Shown: positions 6,434 to 15,181, numbered from the stretch's first letter. The stretch: DNA of 44,874 nt from an uncultured Clostridium sp. (GCA_958413095.1 CATYUF010000007.1:1-44874); one strand, 5' to 3'. Numbers and translations are program-made. Notes: a model not told the origin generated them from the letters alone.

Positions 6434-6462
6434 ATTATAGCACCTTATTTTTTAAAAGTCAA
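6434..6462 (-). promoter_or_regulatory. Consensus sigma-A promoter for the receiver operon
   Basis: Minus-strand TTGACT (6462-6457), a 17-bp spacer, and TATAAT (6439-6434). This is one of the best matches in the window. The predicted start is near 6427. The -35 abuts the first operator-like repeat. Confidence 0.8.
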
Positions 6463-6496
6463 CGGCTATCCGTGAATAATTTCGCCGGTTTTCCGT
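6462..6496. promoter_or_regulatory. Tandem operator-like repeats in a divergent promoter region
   Basis: ACGGCTATCCGT (6462-6473) and CCGGTTTTCCGT (6485-6496) share CGG-N4-CCGT and start 23 bp apart, about two helical turns. The first is a perfect ACGG/CCGT inverted repeat touching the -35 of the minus-strand promoter. The second lies toward the plus-strand XRE gene. They are likely binding sites for the small XRE regulator or the tandem-HTH protein. Confidence 0.5.
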
Positions 6497-6528
6497 TAAA
6501 ATATTACTGAAGAAATGAGGTGTGTGAT

Positions 6529-6762
6529 ATGTTATTCAAAGAAGCAGTAAGTAAACGAATATATGAATTATGTAATACTTACAATTATACTCCTAACAAA
6601 TTGGCTGAATTATCTGCTGTCGCACCATCTACTTTACAAGATATGTTAGCATTAAAAGTTAATAAACCAAATGCTTATGTTATTTATCAAATATGCAAAA
6701 CATTAAAAATTAAATTATATGATTTTTTTAATAGCGACCTTTTTGATAATTTAGAAGATTAA
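6529..6762 (+). CDS. Small XRE-family transcriptional regulator
   Basis: 77 aa. An in-frame GTG exists at 6520, but the ATG at 6529 with GAGG upstream is the better start. Residues 5-65 form one Cro/CI helix-turn-helix: RIYELCNTYNYTPNKLAEL, the recognition helix around APSTLQDMLAL, and a final IYQICKTLKIKLYDFF. Single-domain proteins of this kind are common ICE and phage repressors. It diverges from the receiver operon across operator-like repeats, so self-regulation and control of that operon are likely. A terminator follows directly after the stop. Confidence 0.85.
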   Translation: MLFKEAVSKRIYELCNTYNYTPNKLAELSAVAPSTLQDMLALKVNKPNAYVIYQICKTLKIKLYDFFNSDLFDNLED

Positions 6763-6789
6763 AAGACTATTCAATGTATGAATAGTCTT
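6763..6789 (+). terminator. Rho-independent terminator of the small XRE gene
   Basis: AAGACTATTCA (6763-6773) and TGAATAGTCTT (6779-6789) form a perfect 11-bp stem starting immediately after the TAA, followed by CTTTATATATTTT. Confidence 0.8.
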
Positions 6790-6809
6790 CTTTATATATT
6801 TTAATAAAT

Positions 6810-6821
6810 AAATTGTAATTT
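6810..6821. repeat. Cargo-boundary repeat 1 (AAATTGTAATTT)
   Basis: Exact AAATTGTAATTT, 6 bp beyond the stop of the radical SAM gene, at the left outer edge of cargo block 1. One of 11 related sites in the window. Confidence 0.6.
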
Positions 6822-6827
6822 ATCGTT

Positions 6828-7715
6828 CTAAAACAATGTTATCTGTTCATTACTTTTTATTTCTTTTTTATACGCCTTAATGATGTCTTTCATATCATAT
6901 AAGATTCCATATTTGGTACATTCATCAGTAAACACTTTATATAGTCTTTTATAATTTGGTACTATGCAATTATATTTATCTCCATAATATTTAATATACT
7001 TTTCCTTAATTCCAATAAAATGCTGATCTAGTTTATAAAAATAGTAATCTCTTTGATTTTCTCTTAATGTCATCCCCATATAAGTATGAATGAATTTAGC
7101 ACCATTTTCGTATGCAAGTTTGACTAAATATCTTATATCTTCTTCTTTGTCAGTAATAAAGGGTAACATAGGGTTCATCATAATACCTGTAAATATTCCA
7201 TTATCACTTAATATTTTAATTGCTTGTAATCTTTTTGAAGATATACACACATTTGGCTCTATTATTTTTGATAATTCATCATTTGGAGTTGTTATAGTAA
7301 ACTTAATAATAACATTATTCTTTGAATTTATTTCTTTTAGTAAATCTATATCTCTCAAAATCAGATCACTTTTAGTATCAATAGAAACACCAAAGCCATA
7401 CTTTGATATAAGTTTTAATGCACCTCTTGTTTGCTCATACTCTTTTTCTAATGGATTATAGGTATCAGACATTGAGCCAATACCAATAATACCTTTTTCT
7501 CGCTTTTTAGATAATTCTTGTTCTAAAATATACAGAGCATTTTCTTTTCCTCTAACTAGATCAAAATTTTCTATGTGATAACAGTTACTCCTACTATCAC
7601 AATAGATACATCCATGAGAACATCCTCTATATAAATTCATATTATAATCAATACCATACCATTCATTACCATATTTCACTTTTGAAAGTATAGTTTTTGC
7701 TTTTATAAATTCCAT
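6828..7715 (-). CDS. Radical SAM protein of the SPL-like family
   Basis: 295 aa. The N-terminal third has NLYRGCSHGCIYCDSR, the CX3CX2C cluster motif of radical SAM enzymes, then GIGSMSDTYNPLEKEY, a block typical of the spore-photoproduct-lyase-like/Rv2578c group. SIDTKSDLILRDIDLL and TITTPNDELSKIIEP follow in the barrel. The enzyme should bind a 4Fe-4S cluster and cleave S-adenosylmethionine. The substrate is unknown, and members occur often in Firmicutes accessory DNA. Only one base separates it from the GNAT/YoaP stop, so the two are co-transcribed. It is the last gene of cargo block 1, next to boundary repeat 1. Confidence 0.88.
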   Translation of the reverse strand: MEFIKAKTILSKVKYGNEWYGIDYNMNLYRGCSHGCIYCDSRSNCYHIENFDLVRGKENALYILEQELSKKREKGIIGIGSMSDTYNPLEKEYEQTRGALKLISKYGFGVSIDTKSDLILRDIDLLKEINSKNNVIIKFTITTPNDELSKIIEPNVCISSKRLQAIKILSDNGIFTGIMMNPMLPFITDKEEDIRYLVKLAYENGAKFIHTYMGMTLRENQRDYYFYKLDQHFIGIKEKYIKYYGDKYNCIVPNYKRLYKVFTDECTKYGILYDMKDIIKAYKKEIKSNEQITLF

Positions 7716-7716
7716 T

Positions 7717-8463
7717 TTAATCCTTTATCAATTTTTCAAATGAGTTTGCATTTAATATAGTGTTTGAAACAAATTCTCCTTTATAAAAATTTGCCCAATT
7801 ATTAAATATGCAGGGTGCATTTTTCGCTTTTTCTAATGAATCTATTTTTATAAAGTTTATTGTTATATTCTTTTCTTTGGCATAATCTGATAACTCTTTT
7901 ATTTCATATTCTACATAAGGGCATTCATTACTATAATAAATGGTAAAATCTTGATTATCTATTTTCATACTTTTAGCATTATCATTGAATTTTGGAGTTT
8001 CACTATCATCAAATTGTAATGCTAGTAATTCATAATCACCAATAGAATCCACAACTTTAAACCCATAATGTTCAAAGAATTTCTTTTCTCCAATAAATGG
8101 CTTTTTCTTTTTAGATGTTAAAGTACATATACCACTCATACCTTTTTCTTTTGAATCATTTATAGCATATTCTAAAAGTTCTTTTCCAATACCTTTACCT
8201 TTGAAACTACCTGCAACCCATAAGCAATAAATATATTCGTAGTTCTTACCACTAATAGGGACCCAAGCAGTTTCTATTGGCTCATATTCAATAAAAATTT
8301 TCCCTCGTGCTTTTAACTTTCTAAATACGTGTCCTTCATTTAATTTACTTTTAATCCATTCCTTTTTTTTATCAACACCAATTTGATGTTTTGGATCACC
8401 AATAGCACAACATATATGTTCATCTTCAATGTTTTCTAATGTTAAGTTTATATATTCATTCAT
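7717..8463 (-). CDS. GNAT N-acetyltransferase with C-terminal YoaP-like domain
   Basis: 248 aa. The N-terminal GNAT fold contains WVAGSFKGKGIGKELLEYAI, with the Q/R-x-x-G-x-G/A acetyl-CoA loop, preceded by a beta strand IYCLWV. After about residue 150 comes a YoaP-type domain with FTIYYSNECPYVEYE, resembling a thioredoxin-like CxxC region with only one Cys kept. This fused family is widespread in clostridia and probably acetylates a small molecule or peptide; the substrate is unknown. It sits one base from the radical SAM gene. The pairing suggests a small-molecule detoxification unit, but that is inference. Confidence 0.85.
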   Translation of the reverse strand: MNEYINLTLENIEDEHICCAIGDPKHQIGVDKKKEWIKSKLNEGHVFRKLKARGKIFIEYEPIETAWVPISGKNYEYIYCLWVAGSFKGKGIGKELLEYAINDSKEKGMSGICTLTSKKKKPFIGEKKFFEHYGFKVVDSIGDYELLALQFDDSETPKFNDNAKSMKIDNQDFTIYYSNECPYVEYEIKELSDYAKEKNITINFIKIDSLEKAKNAPCIFNNWANFYKGEFVSNTILNANSFEKLIKD

Positions 8464-8498
8464 ATTATTTCAACTCCTCTATAATTTACTAATTTAAA

Positions 8499-8897
8499 TT
8501 ATTTATTTAATTCTTTCTTTAAATCTCTCATATATCTTTTTTGTTGGCTTTTTAAATAAGGTTTGGCTAATAGTTTCATAATTAAACTATTTACTTCAAT
8601 TTCTTCAGTAAAATCTAATTCAATTTGACCATTTGGAAGTTCTTTAAAAGTACCAATCCATCTTCCTTTCAAATTAGCATTTTCTAAATCAAACTTATAT
8701 TCTTTTAACTTTTCTTTTGCTGTTATAGTAAAATAAGTTGGAAAATTATTTTTTGTATATTCAATAAAATGATTTTCGTCTATTATTTCTATTTTTGATA
8801 AATCTGTTCTCCATTTATAATTTGAATTATCCGTAATAATATCCCACAATTTATTTTTGTCACAAGAAAATTGTTTTTTAATATTCGATTTAATCAT
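8499..8897 (-). CDS. SRPBCC-family (START-like) protein
   Basis: 132 aa. The pattern IKKQFSCDKNKLWDIITDN, YKWRTDLSKIEI, EYTKN and LKGRWIGTFKELPNGQIELDFTEE fits the SRPBCC/polyketide-cyclase helix-grip fold, which holds hydrophobic ligands. There are no catalytic residues to point to. It has a short gap to the GNAT gene and no terminator between, so it is probably in the same transcript. Function unknown. Confidence 0.75.
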   Translation of the reverse strand: MIKSNIKKQFSCDKNKLWDIITDNSNYKWRTDLSKIEIIDENHFIEYTKNNFPTYFTITAKEKLKEYKFDLENANLKGRWIGTFKELPNGQIELDFTEEIEVNSLIMKLLAKPYLKSQQKRYMRDLKKELNK

Positions 8898-8921
8898 AAC
8901 TACCTCCAGAATCCCTAATGA

Positions 8922-9128
8922 CTACTTTTTATTATCTTCTATTGATTTTTTACTTCTTCTATAAGACATACTAAAAACTATTGAAAATAACATTGGTATA
9001 ATTACATATCCAACACTGTTTAATTTTTTAGTTATTACCATAAATACTCCAATAAAACTTAATATAGCAAACACAATATATAATATTAGAAATATCTTCA
9101 TTTTAATTTGCTCTTTTTTTATATTCAT
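8922..9128 (-). CDS. Small two-helix membrane protein
   Basis: 68 aa with two hydrophobic stretches (about residues 11-32 and 38-53) between basic ends. No family recognised. It lies 24 bp upstream of the SRPBCC gene, with AGGAGG ahead of the ATG. Boundary repeat 2 stands directly before that ribosome-binding site. Likely the first gene of the four-gene cargo unit 9128-6828. Confidence 0.6.
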   Translation of the reverse strand: MNIKKEQIKMKIFLILYIVFAILSFIGVFMVITKKLNSVGYVIIPMLFSIVFSMSYRRSKKSIEDNKK

Positions 9129-9145
9129 AACTATTAACCTCCTAC

Positions 9146-9157
9146 AAATTGTAATTT
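9146..9157. repeat. Cargo-boundary repeat 2
   Basis: AAATTGTAATTT inside the near-palindrome ACAAATTGTAATTTGT (9144-9159). It separates the 68-aa gene from the end of ant(6)-Ib. Confidence 0.6.
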
Positions 9158-9215
9158 GTTGCCCTCTTTATAATTTTGATATCCAATTATTTTATCATCA
9201 AATGTTAGAAATGTT

Positions 9216-10073
9216 TTATCTTTGATATTTTTCTTTTTGTCTTATAACATAATTACTAATATTTTTATCATAATCTGGATATAAATAATTTAAACATTGT
9301 GCCACTTCTTTTGATACCATTCTAAAAATTCCCATACATAATTCTAAAGATTTCCACATTTCTGTATATGACCCCATATTATATGTAGCAAGAATTTTCT
9401 TCCATAATTCAGGTGAAATATATCGTTCTAAAAATTTATAGTTTTTTCCTAGACTAAAACTATAACCTTGCTCTATTCCAACCTTCCATGAAATCATTCG
9501 CAGTAATTCCATACGCACAATATTATTTAAATGGTCGATTGCAAATAAAATTTCCTTTCGACATAATCCTTTCACTACATATGTTACAGTATTCCAAAAT
9601 TCATTACAGCAATCATCAAAAGAACGTGCTGTCGGATGTTCTATATAATAATCTTCATCTGTAGGTACTGGTATATTAGTAACACGATTATCCTTATCTA
9701 ATAATAATTTTACTAATTTATCCCAAGTAAAATATTCATCTAAAACTTCTAATGGCAATAATGTCAAATCTATTTTAACTCCGTCCCAAAATAACATAAG
9801 ATATGAATACCCTTTTTCTTCTTTTGGAAACAATTCCATATCCTCGGGTTTTTGCATAATAAGTCTCTCTCCAAAAACATTAAGCCACTCATCACTATTA
9901 ATAAAACTCTGCATGTCTGTGACAAAAAAAGTAATATCATAATCTTGAAAATCATCTGGTATAATATTAATATTTGTTCTTGAACCTTCTAAAGTAACCA
10001 CCCTAATTCTATCATCTGCTTTAGCAAAATTAAGTATAGTATCATATATTTGTTTCTCTGTTCTCATTTTCAT
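9216..10073 (-). CDS. ant(6)-Ib: Aminoglycoside 6-nucleotidyltransferase ANT(6)-Ib (streptomycin resistance)
   Basis: 285 aa, the usual length for this subtype. It transfers AMP from ATP to the 6-OH of streptomycin. The nucleotidyltransferase motif is clear: LEGSRTN near residue 30 and DDFQDYDITFFV near 40-51 with the catalytic acidic pair, then DGVKIDLTLLP around 93-103 with the third acidic residue. The C-terminal helical domain with FWNTVTYVVKGL is also typical. The start MKMRTEKQIYDTI matches the ANT(6) family; the leader has TATAAT about 35 bp upstream. The sequence agrees with ANT(6)-Ib as I remember it from Campylobacter fetus. It occupies its own unit between boundary repeats 2 and 3, together with a decayed gene. 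Confidence 0.9.
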   Translation of the reverse strand: MKMRTEKQIYDTILNFAKADDRIRVVTLEGSRTNINIIPDDFQDYDITFFVTDMQSFINSDEWLNVFGERLIMQKPEDMELFPKEEKGYSYLMLFWDGVKIDLTLLPLEVLDEYFTWDKLVKLLLDKDNRVTNIPVPTDEDYYIEHPTARSFDDCCNEFWNTVTYVVKGLCRKEILFAIDHLNNIVRMELLRMISWKVGIEQGYSFSLGKNYKFLERYISPELWKKILATYNMGSYTEMWKSLELCMGIFRMVSKEVAQCLNYLYPDYDKNISNYVIRQKEKYQR

Positions 10074-10130
10074 ATCAACTCACTTTTAAAATTATTATTA
10101 CTTATATTATAACAGAAAAAAGTAAATTTT

Positions 10131-10345
10131 CTATTGCCTTAGATTTACCTTAAACATAAAATTATTCTTTAAATTTAACCTTGTATCTATTTTATATTTT
10201 TTCCTTTTTGGATTTCCATCAATCCTATAAATGCTATTATTTTTAATATCATAGCTTACAGACCAAATTGTATTAGCATCCTTTCTCTATCATAATCACA
10301 TCTAAACAGTACAAAAATCTTTTTGATTTCTAAATACTTATCCAT
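10131..10345 (-). pseudogene. Decayed C-terminus of a linear amide C-N hydrolase (choloylglycine hydrolase-like)
   Basis: Two minus-strand frames join across a shift near 10278-10295. The first starts MDKYLEIKKIFVLF at 10345. The second reads TIWSVSYDIKNNSIYRIDGN and ends at TAG 10131-10133. The W-S-x-x-Y-D block followed by a GNP motif is the usual end of the linear amide C-N hydrolase family (choloylglycine/penicillin acylase-like). Only the tail remains, so it is a remnant left upstream of ant(6)-Ib, next to boundary repeat 3. It fills most of the 300-bp gap here. Confidence 0.5.
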
Positions 10346-10362
10346 ATCATCAACTACTTAAC

Positions 10363-10374
10363 AAATTGTAATTT
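10363..10374. repeat. Cargo-boundary repeat 3
   Basis: AAATTGTAATTT, 4 bp beyond the stop of the next gene. With flanks it forms TAACAAATTGTAATTTAT, which is an 18-bp inverted repeat of site 4 with one mismatch, so the 205-aa gene is framed by inverted copies. Confidence 0.65.
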
Positions 10375-10378
10375 ATCT

Positions 10379-10996
10379 CTATTTAATATTCCACAAAATA
10401 TATGAAATTACTAAAAAAGATAACGGAATAATCATTATAATAAAAAATTCTAAAATGTTATTCTTTTTTGCCTTTTTTAATGATACAAACTCATATGGAG
10501 ATTTCCATAGTTTGGTTGCACTAAGTATTACATACGTAATCCAATATAAACAAGAAGGTATAGATACTAATCCAGTCCATATAGAATTAGTTAAAGGAAT
10601 GCTTCTTTCAAATATAATAAAACTTAACAAAGATAACAGAGGACATAAATAATGAAGTATAATATTTGCTATATTTGGATTAATATCTTTGTTAAAATCT
10701 TCTTTACTTAATGCATTTTTATCATTATTTCTCAATATAATTACATAAACAAACATTGCAATTAATAGACCACAAGTTGACATATATCTTAGTCCTCTAA
10801 TAAACTCAGGAATTAGTATATCAAAAAATAAATTCATAATTACAAAAATAACAAATATTATACCAGTCATTAATGCAATAAAATTTTGTAAAAATGTATA
10901 ATACTTAAATATATCTCTTTTATCTTTTAATTTAATAAATATAAACATTTCAAATACTATAATTATTATATTTATTACAAGAGCCATAATTAACAT
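10379..10996 (-). CDS. Multi-pass membrane protein
   Basis: 205 aa with about six hydrophobic helices, beginning MALVINIIIIVFEMFIF and ending in LSFLVISYILWNIK. No catalytic motif is visible. The spacing of helices and a late W-x-x-YVILS region recall Pr6Pr-type integral membrane proteins, but the match is weak. It is alone in a unit between repeats 3 and 4. A minus-strand TATAAT near 11052 lies outside the right repeat, so the promoter appears to be external to the unit. Function unknown. Confidence 0.7.
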   Translation of the reverse strand: MLIMALVINIIIIVFEMFIFIKLKDKRDIFKYYTFLQNFIALMTGIIFVIFVIMNLFFDILIPEFIRGLRYMSTCGLLIAMFVYVIILRNNDKNALSKEDFNKDINPNIANIILHYLCPLLSLLSFIIFERSIPLTNSIWTGLVSIPSCLYWITYVILSATKLWKSPYEFVSLKKAKKNNILEFFIIMIIPLSFLVISYILWNIK

Positions 10997-11013
10997 TTTT
11001 AATTCCTCCTCAT

Positions 11014-11025
11014 AAATTACTATTT
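11014..11025. repeat. Cargo-boundary repeat 4 (AAATTACTATTT)
   Basis: Right outer edge of cargo block 1, directly before the ribosome-binding site of the 205-aa gene. It is the inverted partner of repeat 3. Confidence 0.65.
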
Positions 11026-11106
11026 GTTAGTCAGTTTTTATATAAATAATTATACCATTTTTATTTAAAAATTTCTATCTTTTATAAAAAATATATAAAT
11101 ATGTAT

Positions 11107-11139
11107 AAAGGTTACTTCTTAATTTTAGAAATAACCTTT
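11107..11139. terminator. Hairpin at the end of the conjugation gene run
   Basis: AAAGGTTA (11107-11114) and TAACCTTT (11132-11139) close a stem with an inner TTCT/AGAA pair. It lies between the last conjugation gene and cargo block 1. The T-rich side is on the plus strand, so it may block transcription entering from the left as well as slow the minus-strand transcript. Confidence 0.5.
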
Positions 11140-11196
11140 TTGTTTTTATTAATAATAATACAAACCCTAAAAATAATTTAATCAAACCTAATACCA

Positions 11197-12828
11197 TTAC
11201 TCTGCCTTAAAATAATTAAATTGTGAAGTCTTGCTAACTTCATAAGCATTCCACATTATAGTTTGACTAGAAGCCGGATCAACTATCATTACATTTATTG
11301 AATCAATTCCTGTTACTGCAACCCAATGCTGATTACCGGGAGTTGCACCTTTTACTTCTGCCGTAATAAAATATCCTTGATTAAAATATTGTGTTATTAA
11401 GGCTAATTTTTCACTTCGTGTTTTTCCTCTTAAATTTACGTTTCCAACATAACTAAATCCTGGAACTGCCTTATTGACTGCTACATATTGAAGATTACCT
11501 CCACTATCAAATCCATTATTTTTATTTAATGCTTCTACAAATGTGCCAGGATTAAACGGGCTTATTGTAGTATTAGCACCTGACTTTTCAATAAGAATTG
11601 CTATTGAAGTAACCAAGCACCCTATCTTACCTATTGTACTATTGGTGTTTCCTATTTTTATATTAGCCCAACTAGGATCTGTTTGTCGCCAATTAACATA
11701 TTCTCCAGAATTATTTACTCCGTAAATTACTCCACTCCACAAATTAGCATATTTATCACTTGATAATTCTGCTAATTGTTTATTTTGTGCAGCATTAAAA
11801 TTATATTGTAATTTCATATCTTCTACTGTTTTAGATGTTATTTTTATATGCAAAACTTTCTTTTGTACCTCTTTTGGCTCTTCATTAACATTTACACCTT
11901 GTTCTATTACTTTTTCAACTTTTACTTCAGAAGATAGACTATTCATATCCCAAAATATTTTTTTTAGAATATTTTTTTTGTTATTGTCCATTGTGACAAC
12001 ATCAGTTGCATTTAGTCCATTTGATTGTTTAACCGTATAAATAAGTAATATATCTTTCCAAGAAGCCATACTACCATCTAAAACATAATCTTCGTGTGGA
12101 TTTGTATCTTGAATTGATTGGATTTTATCTGCAAACTCTTGATTACATTCTGCAACTACTTCATTCATAGTTACTGCATTAGCACTTGTTTTCTGATTAG
12201 AAAAAAATATTCCAAATATAGAATTAACTAATAATCCAACCAAACAAATAACTACTATTATTATTATTGCAACCCACCCTCCTGCAATTAATGCAGTAAT
12301 TAAAGCCTTTGTTCCTGCAATTATTGCCTTTATTGCTGAAATAGTTGCTTTTGTTGCAATTCTAATACCTTGAGCAGTCTTTCTTGCAGATTCTCTCGCT
12401 AATTTTACTGCTCTTTGACTATTTTTTAATGCTTCTTGTGCTGTTTTCTTTGTGTTTTTTGCAACTTGTTTACTTGTTTTTATTGTATTTTTAGTATTTT
12501 TAATAGTAGATTTAACATTGCCTTTTTTCATTTTCTCTTTAAAGGCTTTAATCTTTACTTTTGTCTTTTGATAATTTTCTTTTGTTTTCATCAAGGACTT
12601 TTGCCCTTGCTTATTAAATTGATGAATGCCCTCATCAACTGTTCTGTTAGTTGCAAATTTAATTTTATTACTAGCATATTCTACACTATTAATATCATCA
12701 CTTACACTTTCTTCGGCTTTTTCTTTTGTTCTTACAATGGTATCTTTAAATCTTTCTGTTTGAATTACTGCTTTGTTTAGTGTTTTTATACCTTTTTGGT
12801 CTACATCTTTGACTTTAATATTTGCCAA
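11197..12828 (-). CDS. Conjugation cell-wall hydrolase with C39-like peptidase domain (CD1108-type)
   Basis: About 543 aa from a TTG start at 12828, with AGGAGGTG properly spaced; the apparent GTG at 12837 is part of that site. The N-terminal 170 residues are Lys/Thr-rich and helical. One transmembrane helix spans about residues 175-205 (AIIIIVVICLVGLLVNSIFG). A VirB8/spacer-like region follows. The last 160 residues resemble a C39-like cysteine peptidase: NWRQTDPSW, IGKIGCLVTS (likely Cys near 404), NQHWVAVTG (His near 499) and IVDPAS (Asp). Tn1549/CTn relatives usually carry an NlpC/P60 domain here. Role: opening peptidoglycan for the secretion channel. Confidence 0.8.
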   Translation of the reverse strand: MANIKVKDVDQKGIKTLNKAVIQTERFKDTIVRTKEKAEESVSDDINSVEYASNKIKFATNRTVDEGIHQFNKQGQKSLMKTKENYQKTKVKIKAFKEKMKKGNVKSTIKNTKNTIKTSKQVAKNTKKTAQEALKNSQRAVKLARESARKTAQGIRIATKATISAIKAIIAGTKALITALIAGGWVAIIIIVVICLVGLLVNSIFGIFFSNQKTSANAVTMNEVVAECNQEFADKIQSIQDTNPHEDYVLDGSMASWKDILLIYTVKQSNGLNATDVVTMDNNKKNILKKIFWDMNSLSSEVKVEKVIEQGVNVNEEPKEVQKKVLHIKITSKTVEDMKLQYNFNAAQNKQLAELSSDKYANLWSGVIYGVNNSGEYVNWRQTDPSWANIKIGNTNSTIGKIGCLVTSIAILIEKSGANTTISPFNPGTFVEALNKNNGFDSGGNLQYVAVNKAVPGFSYVGNVNLRGKTRSEKLALITQYFNQGYFITAEVKGATPGNQHWVAVTGIDSINVMIVDPASSQTIMWNAYEVSKTSQFNYFKAE

Positions 12829-12847
12829 GATAAACACCTCCTATTCT

Positions 12848-15181
12848 CTAATTACCTTCTCCAGGTTTAGTTGTCATTAATTTATATAATTTGGTATTCG
12901 TAGGAAATTTGTTTATAAATGGAACAAGTGAACTACCTACTTTTAATAATCCTTGCCCTGCACCTACATTTGTTATATATCCCATCTGTAAATCAGATAT
13001 ATTTAATAATTTAGCAAGTTCTAATCTATCTGTACTTGCTTGATTAAGCATAACTATAAACTCTGAATTTGCTAACATTGTTCTAGCAGTATGACTTTGT
13101 AGTAAATCATCTACATTTTGTGTTATTCCGGTACAATATGCACCATATTTACGAACTCTTTTCCATAAAGTAAATAGAAAATTAGCAGAGTATTCGTGTT
13201 GGAATAACAAATATATTTCGTCAATAAAAATAAAGGTATTTCTACCTTTACTTCTGTTCATAGTTATTCTATTTAAAATACTATCAAGAACTACTAACAT
13301 ACCAATAGGAAGTAATTGCTTTCCTAAATCCAAAATATCATAACATAGTAATCTATTATTTGTATCTACATTTGTATTTTTAGCAAAAGTATTTAAACTT
13401 CCATCTGTAAACAATTCAATAGCAAGTGCAATTTCTTTTGCTTCTGGCTCATTTTGTTTTAAAAGTTCTTCTCTAAAATCTTGTAATGTCGGAGGTGTTC
13501 CTTGATAATTCCCTTGTTGAAAATGTCTATAAACAGAAGCAGTACATCTATCTATAATAGATTTCTGTTTTGGACCTAGATTACTTCCTCCAATAAGTTG
13601 CTCACATAAAGACAATATAAACTCTGATTTTAATATTACAGGATTTGCTCCATCTCCATACTCACTATTTAAATCCATAGCATTAATGTGATTATTACTT
13701 GTTGCTGATATGTGGATTACTTCTCCACCTAAAGCATTTATTAATTGTGAATATTCTCTTTCTGGATCAATAATTATGACATCTGCATTTGGATCACGTA
13801 AAATTACAGATACTATTTCATTTTTACCTGTAAAAGACTTACCACTACCACTAACTCCCAGTATAAACGAATTACCATTTAGTAATTGTCTTCTATCAGC
13901 AATAATCATATTTTTACTTATAACATTTTGTCCATAATAAATACCATTTTCGTGATTAATTTCTTGGACTCTAAAAGGCATAAATACTGCAAGCGATTCA
14001 GTAGTAAGAGTTCTTAAAGTATCAATTTTTCTTACTCCAAAAGGCATTGCAGTATTCAATCCATCCATTTGTTGATATTTTAATATAGAGAATTGACATA
14101 AGTGTTTTCTTGCAGTAGTTAATAAACTTTCTGTATCGTTATCTAATTGTTCTTTACTATCAGCAGTATGCACCATAGTTAAAACGCATATAAACATTCT
14201 TTGGTCACGAGTAGTCAAATCATCTAAAAATTCTTTTGATTCTATTCGTTGTTGTTCCATATCGTATGGTATAACAGCACTAAAATTATTATTAGAATTT
14301 TGTCTTCGTTGCCAATTAGTTATGTTTGTTTCTACACCTAATCTTCTGTTTTCTACTTCTCTTACTGCTTCATCCATAGGAACAGGAATTACATCAATAC
14401 TCATCATCATATTTCTATTTAAGTCAGTTAGTTCTGCCACCATATTGTCTTTAATATAACTTGCATATTCTTTTAAAAATATAACTCTACCATATTTGTT
14501 TCCCATTTTAAAATAATCTTTTTCAAATTCAAAATTATCTGGACATATAAAATCTTTAAAACTATGTCCTTTTCTCATATTTTGTATCATATCAAAAGTA
14601 AAAGCATTTTCCTCGCCTTGTCTATAAAAATCGTGTATCAAACGTAGTCTATCTTGTGCTTCTAATTCAATACATTTTGAACCTAATTGTGAAAAATGAT
14701 TTATCAAATCAGCACTAATTCTTGTAAAATAGTTTCTTGCTTCTTCTACACTTTTTTTATTAACAGATATTGTTAAAAACTTTTCTTGGGTAATTCCGTT
14801 TGCTCCTGTTGCTTTATCTAAAAGCATTTTGTTGTATTCTTTTCTATATTCATCCAATTTATCATTTGCTAATGGTAGTAATATATTTTTTTCAAAGTCA
14901 ATTTTATTTAATCTTCTATTTAATATAGTTATTTTTGTAGTGGCTCCTGTATCAAATGAATTAAGTAATTCTGAATATTCTAAAAACATACCCTCTTTGT
15001 CACTTCTACTTGCTACTGCATAATTTATATCTGTAAAACGATAACATTTTGAATATTTATTTTTTCCTACTTGAAATATACCATCTTGCCATATTCTTGT
15101 AATTGGAATAACATCTTGCACACCTTTTGGAACAATAAATGCTTCCTTGTCTTGCTTAAATAGTGTTTTTAATGTCTTCAT
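12848..15181 (-). CDS. VirB4/TraE-type conjugation ATPase
   Basis: 777 aa. Walker A GVSGSGKSF near residue 443, the DPEREYSQL strand just after it, and Walker B FIFIDEIYLLF near 655 define the VirB4-like ATPase that powers the type IV secretion channel at the inner face of the membrane. The N-terminal half is the usual poorly conserved interaction region. Length and order (PrgI, then VirB4, then the wall hydrolase) match Tn1549-type elements. The first codons overlap the end of the PrgI gene by 26 bp. GGAGG precedes the ATG. Confidence 0.93.
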   Translation of the reverse strand: MKTLKTLFKQDKEAFIVPKGVQDVIPITRIWQDGIFQVGKNKYSKCYRFTDINYAVASRSDKEGMFLEYSELLNSFDTGATTKITILNRRLNKIDFEKNILLPLANDKLDEYRKEYNKMLLDKATGANGITQEKFLTISVNKKSVEEARNYFTRISADLINHFSQLGSKCIELEAQDRLRLIHDFYRQGEENAFTFDMIQNMRKGHSFKDFICPDNFEFEKDYFKMGNKYGRVIFLKEYASYIKDNMVAELTDLNRNMMMSIDVIPVPMDEAVREVENRRLGVETNITNWQRRQNSNNNFSAVIPYDMEQQRIESKEFLDDLTTRDQRMFICVLTMVHTADSKEQLDNDTESLLTTARKHLCQFSILKYQQMDGLNTAMPFGVRKIDTLRTLTTESLAVFMPFRVQEINHENGIYYGQNVISKNMIIADRRQLLNGNSFILGVSGSGKSFTGKNEIVSVILRDPNADVIIIDPEREYSQLINALGGEVIHISATSNNHINAMDLNSEYGDGANPVILKSEFILSLCEQLIGGSNLGPKQKSIIDRCTASVYRHFQQGNYQGTPPTLQDFREELLKQNEPEAKEIALAIELFTDGSLNTFAKNTNVDTNNRLLCYDILDLGKQLLPIGMLVVLDSILNRITMNRSKGRNTFIFIDEIYLLFQHEYSANFLFTLWKRVRKYGAYCTGITQNVDDLLQSHTARTMLANSEFIVMLNQASTDRLELAKLLNISDLQMGYITNVGAGQGLLKVGSSLVPFINKFPTNTKLYKLMTTKPGEGN

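Noticed and set aside
11014..11025. Right-type repeats as -10 promoter elements
   Set aside because: AAATAGTAATTT on the minus strand is a poor -10, and at this site a better TATAAT lies about 30 bp further upstream.
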